DNA from: Theocolax elegans
Lineage: Eukaryota > Arthropoda > Insecta > Hymenoptera > Cerocephalidae
Direction of reading: 5' to 3'
Length of the DNA: 64,000 nucleotides
Assembly (NCBI GenBank): GCA_026168455.1
Contig: CM047426.1
Span: 3,961,501 to 4,025,500, forward strand
The notes beneath the pieces were generated by a model. The model saw only the letters and a program-made list of their open reading frames with translations, had not been told where the DNA came from and ran no database searches. The translations under genes and the position numbers were made by a program. Positions 25,301 through 36,727 of this stretch are shown here, piece by piece (positions within the stretch are counted from its first letter, which is position 1; the number at the start of each line of letters is the position of its first letter).

Positions 25301-25998
25301 CACCAGAAATTAATACACTGACAGGCACTCTCCTAACTATACTCATAACAATAGAATCAATTAAATTAGAAAATGCTGGAAATTATTTAATAACAACTAA
25401 CTCAATAACCTCATATCAAGAAATTAGCAATATCTACTCAAAAAAATCAATAACACAAACTATCCAGAAAGAAATCACAGACCTAAGGAAAAAACAAATC
25501 ATCATAAATGTTACACACAAACAAGAAGAAATAACAGCAAATAACATAGATCTTGCAAAACACTTACCACTACCAATAGGGATTCCACACGAAAACGTAC
25601 AAAAAATAATAAACAGAGTAATAATACAAAGATGGAATGAAGAATGGAAAAAGTCAAAAAAAACATCATTACACAACGTTAGAGACTGCATTACGCAAAA
25701 AAATCCATGTGATAAATTAGAAAGATCAAATCAAGTTATCCTAAGTAGAATTAGAATTGGACATACACATCTCACACACCAACATCTCCTTACTAAATCC
25801 GAACCTAACAAGTGTACAAAGTGCAATGTTATGCTAACAATTAAACATATACTATTTGAGTGTCAAGAATATGAAGAAATAAGAAGGAAATACCAAATAA
25901 ATGATCTTAAAAAGTGTTTTGAAAATAAAAAAAATACATGCTTATTAATTAACTTTATTAAAGATATAAACAGAAAAAATATATGTAAAATATACTAA
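22378..25998 (+). CDS. LINE ORF2: APE endonuclease, reverse transcriptase, RNase H-like region
   Basis: 1206 aa, starting 16 bp after the ORF1 stop and in another frame, so reinitiation is likely. The endonuclease (about 1-220) has Asn9/Asn11, Glu36, Tyr105, GDFNSHNSLWGS (132-143), Asp185 and the SDH motif at 208-210; it would nick target DNA. The reverse transcriptase (about 455-745) has NYRPIAL near 516, motif A with Asp589 (LDLEKAYE), IPQGSVLSVTLF from 646, and catalytic FADD at 677-680. The usual Pro after QGSVLS is Val654. Residues about 940-1055 align in order with the RNase H domain of I-type elements, but the TDG-type Asp956 is the only acidic site kept: the Glu position is Thr984 and the TDS motif is TNS (1007-1009). 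CTKCNVMLTIKHILFEC at 1146-1162 is the usual C-terminal zinc motif. No stops or frameshifts. Confidence 0.92.
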   Translation: MPTSILQWNINGFKPRRININRIIKLKSPMLLCLQETNFKEDYYAKIKGYTQIIKNRRNCTNASGGIATYIKENINYSEINLNTKLEANAIICYLPEKVCICNLYLPNSYDFTLTELEDLIKQLPTPLLLIGDFNSHNSLWGSKTTNSRGKKIEDLLLNNDNLVLLNNNNMTHFNQYNGEESAIDLSIASASLREKIEWEVCDDLFDSDHYPILINFEDEEKTNIKEKIWNIKKADWSLYRQKIEVNIKKLATTNNFNKEKNINDLITALTSAITKSADESIPIIKEKSQKKQVPWWNKQCEEALKKSKKAFNKYKKNKTTENKIEKNKTRAICRQIFKESERKAWIEFTHSLNQNTPSSIIYNKINRINGKKKTNKIINLLNDNQEIITNDREIANEMAKTFAQNSSDKNFNEKFLKYKKEFLKISPEIYTPIQGNYNDEITKEEIVYTLKLCKNSSPGPDKIPNALLKELPPEGIDYLKNIFNIIWTEGIFPDAWREAIIIPIPKPGKDRSRAQNYRPIALTCTMCKLMEKIINKRLKSHLEDNNLICPQQNGFRENRSTLDHLTSLENYICNAKIKNLHTILVSLDLEKAYEMVWKQRIVQLLYNQNIQGRILKFIDNFLQGRTIKVKANGTLSNKTTIENGIPQGSVLSVTLFLIAINDVTNNIKSPVKCNIFADDITIYCSGKNLINTSKIIQNTLDKLHDWTNKTGFKFSAAKTQYIIIFNGHKKRNNQTLKLDNTKITEVKELKILGMIFDKKLTWQKHIQTIKHECYKKLNIIKTLAANNWGADKKILTNTYKAFILPKLDYGAILYDSSPHKNKLEVIQNTGLRIALGAYRTSPIYSILAETGVLPLQTRREKLIINYACKITSIPDNPVYKFIFSKEYLEHYNKNPYTPKPANIRLYTYKKNININIPEIIKRKKAPPPTLVIKITKDINNNINTIYQTSFVHSRDGKSYSIIKTNEQIKTYESPPEINTLTGTLLTILITIESIKLENAGNYLITTNSITSYQEISNIYSKKSITQTIQKEITDLRKKQIIINVTHKQEEITANNIDLAKHLPLPIGIPHENVQKIINRVIIQRWNEEWKKSKKTSLHNVRDCITQKNPCDKLERSNQVILSRIRIGHTHLTHQHLLTKSEPNKCTKCNVMLTIKHILFECQEYEEIRRKYQINDLKKCFENKKNTCLLINFIKDINRKNICKIY

Positions 25999-26115
25999 GC
26001 GAACTGATGTAAAACAAATACAAAAAAAATATGTAAAATATACTAAACAATCTGATATAAAACAAATACAAATAATATATGTAAAATATACTAAGCGAAC
26101 TAATGTAAAATATCT
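25982..26115 (+). repeat. 48-bp tandem repeat in the LINE 3' UTR
   Basis: tatgtaaaatatactaa begins at 25982, 26030 and 26078, a period of 48 bp with about 2.8 copies. The first copy contains the ORF2 stop codon. Confidence 0.85.
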
Positions 26116-26191
26116 ACTGTACCGATTACAAATTATTTATTATTTAGTATGTATAAACGGTCGCTAATGACCAGAGCAGTTGATGCGACCT

Positions 26192-26222
26192 TAAATAAAG
26201 AAATTAAAAAAAAAAAAAAAAA
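26192..26222 (+). terminator. LINE polyadenylation signal and poly(A) tail
   Basis: AATAAA at about 26192 is followed by gaaatt and a run of about 20 A residues, after which the target-site copy begins. Confidence 0.75.
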
Positions 26223-26596
26223 AAAGATAAAATGATGAGCATTTCTTTTTTTTTTACGAACTACGCGTGTACATATACGTAGATTACGTTCATTAAAATT
26301 CTTTTAGTACACGTGTATATTGTAAAAAGAAAAAGTAACAAAAATAATATTAAAAAAAGATAAAATTTCTTTTCATAATTTACGATTGAACAAATTCAAT
26401 ACCACATTCTCGATCTTGATAATGCCTTTTCCTTTATCAGATTTGAAAAAAAAACTTTTCCTTTTACGTGAAATAGTAAGTCAGCGCATAAAACATTTTT
26501 CTTCTTTACAGTATTGAAATAAAATCCAATTTTTAGAGTATATATAAAATTTTATTTTTATTTTTACTTTTATTATATATATATATATGGGATTAA

Positions 26597-27293
26597 GGGT
26601 ACAAGCCTGGGTTTGAATTGAAAAAAACTATTCAACATTAACAATTAATAATGTCCATCGCAATGATCAAAAACATTTCTTAATTTTTTATACAACTTGT
26701 ATTATTATTAACTTTTATTAAAATATTTTTAGCTAATTAAATTGCAACGTAACAATTTTAATTAATTATGAAACTCCGTACTTTGATTTTTTTCCAGGAA
26801 TCACTTCATCGAATTAGACTGGAATTTTAACAGTGTGAACAAAATGTGATTTAAATCCACTCGAATAAAACAGAATTGCAAAAATATTTGAATGTTTATT
26901 TAAAGAAAATGATTTAGCTGTTTTTGACATAATTTTTTCAATTTTTTGCAATAAGTAGTCAAGTATAATTTTTTTATTACAGTGTTAACAGTTTGTTTCA
27001 TTCAAGTGGATTAAAATCATTTTTATAAATATAACTTAAAATTTCAGCCTCTATTCGATAAAAGAACTTCCCGAGATATCCTCCGGTTCGTCTATTATGG
27101 AAAAAAATAATACGGAGTCTCATAATTAATTAAAATAGTTACGTTGCAATTAAATTAGCTAAAAAAATTTAAATAAAAGTTAATTATTATACAATTGTTT
27201 ATAAAATTAACAACTATTTTTAAGCATTATGAAAAAAATTATAAATTGTTAATATATATACGGCTTATTTAATTTTAACACAGGTTTGTCTCC
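26597..27293. mobile_element. TTAA-type foldback element, near full-length palindrome
   Basis: TTAA at 26593-26596 on the left and a degenerate TCAA at 27294-27297 on the right. The end gggtacaagcctgggttt is mirrored by aacacaggtttgtctcc. Further in, gcaacgtaacaattttaatt is mirrored by aattaaaatagttacgttgc, and atttaaatccactcgaat by attcaagtggattaaaat. The arms are about 320 bp each with a short loop near 26930. No ORF. Confidence 0.7.
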
Positions 27294-27299
27294 TCAAAG

Positions 27300-28384
27300 T
27301 TTCTTTAGGACTTTAACCACACTTCGAAGAATCTCAAAATCTACTTCATTATAAATCAATAAACTATTATATAATATTTTAGGAAGATTTTTGTAAATTA
27401 ATTTATACTACATTTTTAAATACTTAAACTATTTGAAAAACATAAACTTATAAAAATCCAAAATTTTAAATGAAAACTTTACATATCCAAATGGTATATA
27501 TATCTAAGATTCGCGGTATATTTTTGTATTATAAAAATAATGAAAATTTTAACCATTAAATCCAAGATAATAAACTTCGATATTTCTTAATTTAATTGGA
27601 AATTAATTACACGCACGTATATTTTTAAATGTCAGACGATTCCGTCTAAATTATCGATGCAAAGTGACGACGAACTCGTTCATCTTGAATTAATTTATTC
27701 GTCAATGATAAAAATACAATTTACAAAATGAAAAATTCTCTCCCTCCCCCCGTCCGAAAGTTATCGAAAATCGATAAACAAACACATGGAACAAATTGCA
27801 TATTCAATAATAAATGACGATGCAATGAAATCGAGGGGTAATAAAGAAAAAACTACAAAAATTTTATACGAGAGAGGGAAGGAAAAATCAACAACCTTGG
27901 TTCACGTCTATAGGGAACGACGACGACTACGACGAAAAAGAAAAAAACTGCGTGCGGGGATCCTCTCGCTCTCTGTGTGTGAATTAGTAAAGAAGGCCGT
28001 TGGGATCGCCTTGACATACCCCCCTAATATTGTTTGATCATGAAAAATCACTGCTCATCGCTTTCTATATATTTTTCTCTTTTTATACCTTTACGCGGGG
28101 AGAGTCGGAAGGAAAAAGAAGAGGGAACATGGAGATATGGTTGATAAGTCGAGTGTTATAAAAATTTTACTGTCTGTATTTTACTTTTAATTAGAAGTCG
28201 GTAGCGCATATTTTTAGGTTTTTTGGCGTTGCATTCGCAAGAAATTTGATAATTATTGAAAATCAAAATTTTTCATTAAAAATATATGTGGATAAAAAGT
28301 GATCTAATATTTTTTTAGAGAATTTTTTTATAAGATTGTGATTAATTCTTATCTGCTTAGTTGTTTGGATGCAAATTTTTGTGT
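27300..28384. other. noncoding DNA with one CG-richer patch
   Basis: The patch at about 27725-28120 holds ctccctccccccg, a cgacgacgactacgacg run and gcggggatcctctcgctctc. A 63-codon stretch following an ATG at 27786 is low-complexity and basic (RERRRLRRKRKK) and not convincing as protein. It may be regulatory or an untranslated exon. Confidence 0.35.
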
Positions 28385-28388
28385 TTAA

Positions 28389-28766
28389 CGACATTTCGGA
28401 CTCAAATTACAGGGATTTACCCCTTCCAACCCAAAAGTTTTGTTCAAAAAAGTAATTTAAAAATTTGAAAAAATTCACAGCGAGAGTTTTAATCACTTGG
28501 GAGAGCCCAACCATTTGATTTTTAACAAAAAATCATTTTTTTTAATTACAATTCAGTAAGCGATGTTGTGTCGGTAATTTTCAATAAAAAAAATAACAAT
28601 ATGTCCAACCTAACATTTTATGTTGATATTCTTAACTAAAAATTTTGTAAAAATCAGTATATATTGTTTAAAACACGCCCGAGAGCCTGACGGTATCCGA
28701 TTTTTTAAAAATTATATTACATTTAAAAAAATTAAGAAAATTGCTATTTTAACGTCCGTCGTCCCC
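28389..28766 (+). mobile_element. 380-bp TTAA MITE family, copy at 28.4 kb
   Basis: 378 bp between TTAA at 28385-28388 and 28767-28770. It starts with cgacatttcggactcaaatt, then acagggatttacc, and ends cgtccgtcgtcccc. It shares tctgatt-type internal blocks and the gtcggtaat core with the other copies. Confidence 0.7.
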
Positions 28767-28770
28767 TTAA

Positions 28771-30342
28771 AAATCAAAATTTTGCAATGATGCAAATTAA
28801 TAATTTTATTTTTAAATAAATAATAATGATTTTAATTACATTTAAATAATTAATTATTATACCTAAATAACGTAAAATACAAGCAATTGACATTTCCCTA
28901 AAAAATAATTTCTGTTGTTTATAAAAAAAAAAAAAAAAAAATATACGCCTACTACCAAAACTCGATAACTACAATTATTAAATATTCAAATATTATTTTA
29001 TTTGTTTATATTTTTAATTTTTAAAGTAGTTCTTCCCAATTCAAACAATTTTTAATTATCCTGATCGATCGTTCGTCCGTCAATATAGTCGAGTGAAACT
29101 TGTCATACAATATTGTAACAACAATAAAATTAATTTTTAAATAAACAAAAACTTTGTTACACAGCTTCTAAACCAACAAATAAAAGATAAAGTGATGTTT
29201 ATAACAGCTCGAGAATTAGATCCAAAGTTGTTCGAAGTTATAACAGATCAATTTAAAAGGCATTAAACTGTCGAGAGTAAACGCAAGAGAGATTTTAATC
29301 CTTAGTTTATGATCTTCCTCTTACGCATACATAACCAAAAAAAATTCTTATTAAATATACCTTTACGTTTAAACAAATAATTTAAGAAAATATTTTTATT
29401 TATTTATTTATTTAATTCACGGCATATACCCTCTTATTATAAATATAATAATTAAATGTAATAATATAATATAATAATTAAAATGTAATAATTTAAAAAA
29501 ATTTTAAATTTATATAGACTATCTCAAAAAAATGTGTACTGCTCCTTAGCGTTTAACAGCGCGAATCTACTTTTTAAAAAAAAATACACACATCGTTATC
29601 GAGTAAGTTACAGTATATACGAAAAGAAATCACATCAATTTTATTATTTCATTTCATTATATCGATCACGTAAACTCTTTTTTTTCGATCGAGGCCACAA
29701 TTCAACGTGCATATACATATACACCTATAGGTTATTGTACTTCTTTATTTAAGAGGGTCAGGTGGGCTCTTCCAATTTGCAGTGACTCACGTTCTTTTCT
29801 CGTTTTTTTATCGCGCTCTCGCGATTAAATAGATATATCGGTGGGATAATATATATGTGTGTGTATTTTTTTGTGACACTCAGTGTTTTTATTGGATGTA
29901 TGATTACGCGTCGTTTTTTTGCGTTGGGTAATTATATGAATACTATGTATACTTAATGTAACGTCTTAGTAACATTGTAGTTTTGATCTTTTTTTTCTTG
30001 ATTTACTTGTAGCGCATGTTTAATAGTTTGATGGAATGTTTGAGTTATATTACAGGCATTTGTGATTATCGACGTGAAGATTATACGTTTTAATGAAAAG
30101 GAAAATTGATAGAGATTTGATGCTGTGGAAAGGTTTATTATTAGAACCAATTTTTTAAACAAATTAGTTGTTTAATAGAAAAAAATAATTGTTTAGTAAA
30201 TATTTAATAAGTAATGGTTAATCGGTGATTGGAATTAAATATTTAATAGTTCAAAAATTATGTACGACTTATATAGACTGCAAAAAATATCAGACAAAAT
30301 TATTTTATAGTCAAAGGGAAATTGGGTAGGTCCAAAAAACGA
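28771..30342. other. noncoding AT-rich DNA
   Basis: Homopolymers (poly-A at about 28923-28941), a ttattta run near 29395-29415 and ordinary AT-rich sequence; no supported gene. Confidence 0.5.
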
Positions 30343-32875
30343 TAATAAAATAAAAAAATAAAATATTTATTTAAAAAAATTTAGTAAACAATTGTGCAAA
30401 TTGTAGATTTAAAAATCTGAAATTATTCTGATACTCTTTAAAAACCAAATATACATATAGATCAAACAAAAAATTAATTTACGAAAAAAAATGTTTCCCT
30501 ATCTTTTGTATACAGTAAAAATTCGTTTATAAATATTTAATAAACACTATACTGGTTGGTAATTTTGTATCAAAAAATAATTTTAAAAAGCAGGAAAATT
30601 TCGGTTAAATACAAATACTAGAGCTTGTTAAAAATTTGTTTAAAAATATATACTTTATTTCAAAAAACAAATTTAATAATATTCGGTAATTTTGAGTTGA
30701 AAAATTCGTAGTACAAAAGTTCTGTACAAATTGTAAATTTATAAATCTAACAAGATTTTGATATCTTAAAAAACTAAATATGAATATATAATTTAAAAAA
30801 CAGATGCGCTTTTCCACTTTTTAAAAATAAAACAATTCAGTATAATTGTAAGTTAAAAGCGGTATGATGAATAATAAAATGTATAAAGCCTAGTTAAAAA
30901 AATTAATTAAAAAAAATTGCTTAATTGTTACTTTATACATTTAAAAAAATATAAAAAAAACATTACTTTCAACCCACTGTATAAAAAAATCAACGCATCT
31001 TAATAGAAAAAATATTTTTAAAAAATCACAAATAAATACGTAACCTTTCCTTCCAAATCAATGCACCACCCCATATTAAAATTCAATTTATCATAGCAAT
31101 ATTAACCAGTCATCCTGAATTCATTAACTATACTTCACGTATATTCTTCAAGAGTAATGCTAACTTCATCAAACCCATCGCAGCAAACGAACAATAAGAT
31201 ACATTATTTTCTTTTTCATTCCACACAATGTACACAATAACTAAAGTGAAAATTAAACGCATTTCCAATTTTCATATATCATCCAACAAATAGCACGAGT
31301 TCGTCTATACCAAAAAACGAAAAAACCAATATGCACTTTAATCTCGAGTTAATTAACCCGTAACGATCAATAAATTACGCACTATATATCGTTAAATTTA
31401 TATATGCATATATACTGATAATTAATCGGATACAATACGTTCCCAGAAAAAAAAAGAATAAGGATGGAAAGAATCGTATCTCTCTTTTAAAATAAAAATT
31501 TTCATTTTACACTCAACAACACAAATATCTCTCGTCGAATATTTACATCCTATTATCAATTTTCAGAATATATTAAAAGTAATAATGATTATACTCTTCG
31601 CAATAAGCGCGCGCTTGATAAAAGAAAGTTTAACCAATGATTTAACGTCGATGCGCAAAACTTTTCCAAAACTTTATTTTCACAACCGGGGGGTAATAAA
31701 AGTTTACAGAACGATCTCTCGAGTTAGATGCGAAAAATTGAATTTCAAAATGTGTGTATTTTCCCTTTTTTCTCCCACGAAAGAAAATTATAGATATTTG
31801 TTGTTGAAGAAAATGTATAAGAAATCTAGAATGTTTACGTAATTTAAGTTTTTTTTTACTCTGGGTAATGTATAATTGTTGACTGTAATAAAATAATTTA
31901 ATTTGATAGTTATTAAAGAAAAGAAATCTTCGCTGATCGCGTCGTTGTCAAAATGATTTTTAAGTTGTGTATCTTAATTTAATTTCGAAGATAAATATTA
32001 TCACTATTTGATAATTTATCCGTAACGAATGAGGGCACTGCTGATGTATGAAATAATAATTGACAAGGAGAAACATTTTGTAGTAGAAAATTACAATTAT
32101 GGAGCGTATACTATAAGATGTGATAAATTATACTATATTTTATCAGTGGAAAATTTAGTGCAAATTAAAGAAAAATTTGCGTTAAAAACTTCTACTAATA
32201 TTTTTTAGTAAGTTTGGGATATATCTGGGAAGATGAATTATTATACTATATTTTATCATAAAAATTTGTAATAAAAATGACTACATATTCTATCGTAAAA
32301 ACTTAGTTTAAACATATTAATTTTTGTTATAAAATGTTGTTTAAAAATTTTTTTAACTACCCCTTACAGAGTTTTAAATGGTTATTGCCTAATTTTCACG
32401 AATCAGCTGATTCTTAACTGATGAATTAGCTAAAAAATCATATTTAGGTCATTTCCTAGAAAAATAAATATAATATCATTATATTTATTGTTTTTAAAAA
32501 ATTTAATAACAAAATGTTATGAACAATATTTTCACACGCATATGTTTTTTGGCCAGATTCGGACATTAAAGAATAAAAAGATTTAATATCTTGTTAAATA
32601 ATAAAAAATCATCTTTCAGTAACAACAAATTGTAAATTTTGTGTTAAAAAATATTCATTGCGTTTACGTCTTTGTTAATAGTTCACAATAATGATATACA
32701 TCCGATTTTAGAAAAAAAATTAACCAAATGTAACCTAAACATTAAATATTTTCAACATCTTAACTAGAAAAAGTTAGGTTATTTTCTACTATAGATAATA
32801 GTAACTTATACAAAAAATGTCACTTTATAAATTTTCAAAAAGCTACCAAAATTTTATCAAAAAATATTCAAATAA
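30343..32875. repeat. 3.4-kb local duplication, left copy (A1+B1)
   Basis: Segment A1 (about 30343-30958) and segment B1 (about 30959-32875) recur to the right as A4 and B2 with an offset of about 3395-3400 bp. Small indels and single-base differences separate the copies. The open stretch at 31585-31842 has no recognisable domain and lies in B1. Confidence 0.85.
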
Positions 32876-34343
32876 GTAATTTTAAAAAGCAGGAAAATTT
32901 CGGTTAAATACAAATACTAGAGCTTGTTAAAAATTTGTTTAAAAATATAACTTTATTTAAAAAACAAATTTAATAATATTCGGTAATTTTGAGTTGAAAA
33001 ATTCGTAGTACAAAAGTTCTGTACAAATTGTAAATTTATAAATCTAACAAGATTTTGATATCTTAAAAAACTAAATATAATATATAATTTAAAAAACAGA
33101 TGTTTTTCCACTTTTTAAAAATAAAACAATTCAGTATAATTGTAAGTTAAAAGCGGTATGATGAATAATAAAATGTATAAAGCCTAGTTAAAAAATTAAT
33201 TAAAAAAAATTGCTTAACTGTTACTTTATACATTTAAAAAAATAAAAAAAATAAAATATTTATTTACTTATAATTATTCTAATACTCTTTAAAAACCAAA
33301 TATACATATAGATCAAACAAAAAATTAATTTACGAAAAAAAATGTTTCCCTATCTTTTATATACAGTAAAAATTCGTTTATAAATATTTAATAAACACTA
33401 TACTGGTTGGTAATTTTGTATCAAAAATAATTTTAAAAAGCAGGAAAATTTCGGTTAAATACAAATACTAGAGCTTGTTAAAAATTTGTTTAAAAATATA
33501 TACTTTATTCAAAAAACAAATTTAATAATATTCGGTAATTTTGAGTTGAAAAATTCGTAGTACAAAAGTTCTGTACAAATTGTAAATTTATAAATCTAAC
33601 AAGATTTTGATATCTTAAAAAACTAAATATGAATATATAATTTAAAAAACAGATGTTTTTCCACTTTTTAAAAATAAAACATTCAGTATAATTGTAAGTT
33701 AAAAGCGGTATGATGAATAATAAAATGTATAAAGCCTAGTTAAAAAATTAATTAAAAAAAATTGCTTAATTGTTACTTTATACATTTAAAAAAATAAAAA
33801 AAATAAAATATTTATTTACTTATAATTATTCTAATACTCTTTAAAAACCAAATATACATATAGATCAAACAAAAAATTAATTTACGAAAAAAAATGTTTC
33901 CCTATCTTTTATACAGTAAAAATTCGTTTATAAATATTTAATAAACACTATACTGGTTGGTAATTTTGTATCAAAAATAATTTTAAAAAGCAGGAAAATT
34001 TCGGTTTAAATACAAATACTAGAGCTTGTTAAAAATTTGTTTAAAAATATATACTTTATATCAAAAAACAAATTTAATAATATTCGGTAATTTTGAGTTG
34101 AAAATTCGTAGTACAAAAGTTCTGTACAAATTGTAAATTTATAAATCTAACAAGATTTTGATATCTTAAAAAACTAAATATAAATATATAATTTAAAAAA
34201 CAGATGTTTTTCCACTTTTTAAAAATAAAACAATTCAGTATAATTGTAAGTTAAAAGCGGTATGATGAATAATAAAATGGTATAAAGCCTAATTAAAAAA
34301 ATAATTAAAAAAATTGCTTAATTGTTACTTTATACATTTAAAA
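32876..34343. repeat. 550-bp tandem repeats (A2-A4)
   Basis: caggaaaatttcggtt occurs with its surroundings at 32890, 33441 and 33991 (spacing 551 and 550 bp), and once more at 30591 in the left copy. A2 is truncated at its left end, where it abuts B1. Confidence 0.88.
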
Positions 34344-36240
34344 AATATAAAAAAACATTACTTTCAACCCACTGTATAAAAAAATCAACGCATCTTAATA
34401 GAAAAAATATTTTTAAAAAATCACAAATAAATACGTAACCTTTCCTTCCTAAATCAATGCACCACCCCATATTAAAATTCAATTTATCATAGCAATATTA
34501 ACCAGTCATCCTGAATTCATTAACTATACTTCACGTATATTCTTCAAGAGTAATGCTAACTTCATCAAACCCATCGCAGCAAACGAACAATAAGATACAT
34601 TATTTTCTTTTTCATTCCACACAATGTACACAATAACTAAAGTGAAAATTAAACGCATTTCCAATTTTCATATATCATCCAACAAATAGCACGAGTTCGT
34701 CTATACCAAAAAACGAAAAAAACCAATATGCACTTTAATCTCGAGTTAATTAACCCGTAACGATCAATAAATTACGCACTATATATCGTTAAATTTATAT
34801 ATGCATATATACTGATAATTAATCGGATACAATACGTTCCCAGAAAAAAAAGAATAAGATGGAAAGAATCGTATCTCTCTTTTAAAATAAAAATTTTCAT
34901 TTTACACTCAACAACACAAATATCTCTCGTCGAATATTTACATCCTATTATCAATTTTCAGAATATATTAAAAGTAATAATGATTATACTCTTCGCAATA
35001 AGCGCGCGCTTGATAAAAGAAAGTTTAACCAATGATTTAACGTCGATGCGCAAAACTTTTCCAAAACTTTATTTTCACAACCGGGGGGTAATAAAAGTTT
35101 ACAGAACGATCTCTCGAGTTAGATGCGAAAAATTGAATTTCAAAATGTGTGTATTTTCCCTTTTTTCTCCCACGAAAGAAAATTATAGATACTTTGTTGT
35201 TGAAGAAAATGTATAAGAAATCTAGAATGTTTACGTAATTTAAGTTTTTTTTTACTCTGGGTAATGTATAATTGTTGACTGTAATAGAATAATTTAATTT
35301 GATAGTTATTAAAGAAAAGAAATCTTCGCTGATCGCGTCGTTGTCAAAATGATTTTTAAGTTGTGTATCTTAATTTAATTTCGAAGATAAATATTATCAC
35401 TATTTGATAATTTATCCGTAACGAATGAGGGCACTGCTGATGTATGAAATAATAATTGACAAGGAGAAACATTTTGTAGTAGAAAATTACAATTATGGAG
35501 CGTATACTATAAGATGTGATAAATTATACTATATTTTATCATGGAAAATTTAGTGCAAATTAAAGAAAAATTTGCGTTAAAAACTTCTACTAATATTTTT
35601 TAGTAAGTTTGGGATATATCTGGGAAGATGAATTATTATACTATATTTTATCATAAAAATTTGTAATAAAAATGACTACATATTCTATCGTAAAAACTTA
35701 GTTTAAACTTATTAATTTTTATTATAAAATGTTGTTTAAAAATTTTTTTAACTACCCCTTACGAGTTTTAAATGGTTATTGCCTAATTTTCACGAAATCA
35801 GCTGATTCTTAACTGATGAATTAGCTAAAAATCATATTTAGTCATTTCATACAAAAATAAATATAATATCATTATATTTATTATGTTTAAAAAATTTAAT
35901 AACAAAATGTTATGAACAATATTTTGAACAAGCATATGTTTTTATGCCAGATTCGTACATTAAGAATGAAAGATTTAATATTTTGTTGAATAATAAAAAT
36001 CATCTTTTCAGTTACAACAAATTATAAATTTAGTGTTAAAAAATATTTCAATGCGTTACGCTTCTAGTTCACATTATTAATGATATACATCCGATTTTAG
36101 AAAAAAAATTAACCAAATGTAACCTAAACATTAAATATTTTCAACATCTTAACTAGAAAGGTTAGTTTATTTTCTATTATAGATAATAGTAACTTATACA
36201 AAAAATTTCACTTTATAAATTTTCCAAAGCTACCAAAATT
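34344..36240. repeat. 3.4-kb local duplication, right copy (B2)
   Basis: Matches B1 from acattactttcaaccc through aagctaccaaaattt. The open stretch at 34980-35216 corresponds to 31585-31842, but an indel shifts its end, which argues against it being a gene. Confidence 0.85.
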
Positions 36241-36470
36241 TTTATCAAAAAATATTTCAAAATTATAGTAATTTTTGTCAAAAAAAAGTCTTTGAAAAAT
36301 ATTAATTTTCATTAAGTACATAATTTGTCTGTATAAATTTTCCAAAACTATGAAAATCTCTTACAACAGTTTCCAAAACTATAGTAATTTTCACGAAAAA
36401 ATATATAAATAATTATAAACATAAATAAATAAATAAATAGTCAGTATAAATCAACGTAACGTCTGTGTTT

Positions 36471-36640
36471 TTCAGAGTAAGCAATACACCAAGGTATTGC
36501 AGCTTCTTCTCGGTCGGAAAACTAGAAGGGAAGTTCGAGCGAGGAAAAAAAGAGATAGAGAAACTGAGAGACGTTCAATAAAGCTCCGAAGAGATTCCTA
36601 CGATTCCTCATCCGATGTGACAAGGAAACACGATACAAAA

Positions 36641-36671
<31 letters not shown>

Positions 36672-36727
36672 GATCGAAACATATTTTCCTTATTTTCTTA
36701 GTTCTATATACATATATAGAAAAATAA
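36471..36727 (+). CDS. candidate exon, basic SR/RE-rich peptide, unassigned
   Basis: A strong acceptor, gtctgtgtttttcag, ends at about 36475 and is followed by an open frame reading SKQYTKVLQLLLGRKTRR, then a highly charged Arg/Glu/Lys-rich stretch and RRDSYDSSSDVTRKHD, before running into a (TA)n microsatellite and a stop at 36725-36727. Base composition is less AT-rich than its flanks. No donor of good quality was found, so it would have to be a terminal exon or chance. I do not recognise a family. It could equally be a purine-rich noncoding island. Confidence 0.25.

Larger units (their letters stand above)
20762..26222 (+). mobile_element. full-length non-LTR retrotransposon (LINE), I/Jockey-superfamily type
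   Basis: A 5.46-kb element with a 5' UTR, two intact ORFs separated by 16 bp, a 3' UTR with a 48-bp tandem repeat, AATAAA near 26192 and a terminal poly(A). The sequence AAAGATAAAA occurs at 20740-20749 and again at 26223-26232 directly after the tail, consistent with a target-site duplication, though both sites are A-rich. The sense strand is very rich in A. APE endonuclease, reverse transcriptase and a C-terminal CX2CX7HX4C motif place it in the I/Jockey/R1 group. ORFs without stops and a promoter at the exact 5' end suggest a young insertion. It is in antisense orientation to the PKI exons. Confidence 0.92.

Noticed and set aside
31585..31842. 85-aa frame repeated at 34980-35216
   Set aside because: It is repeated because it lies in the duplication; an indel changes its C-terminus in the second copy and no domain is visible.
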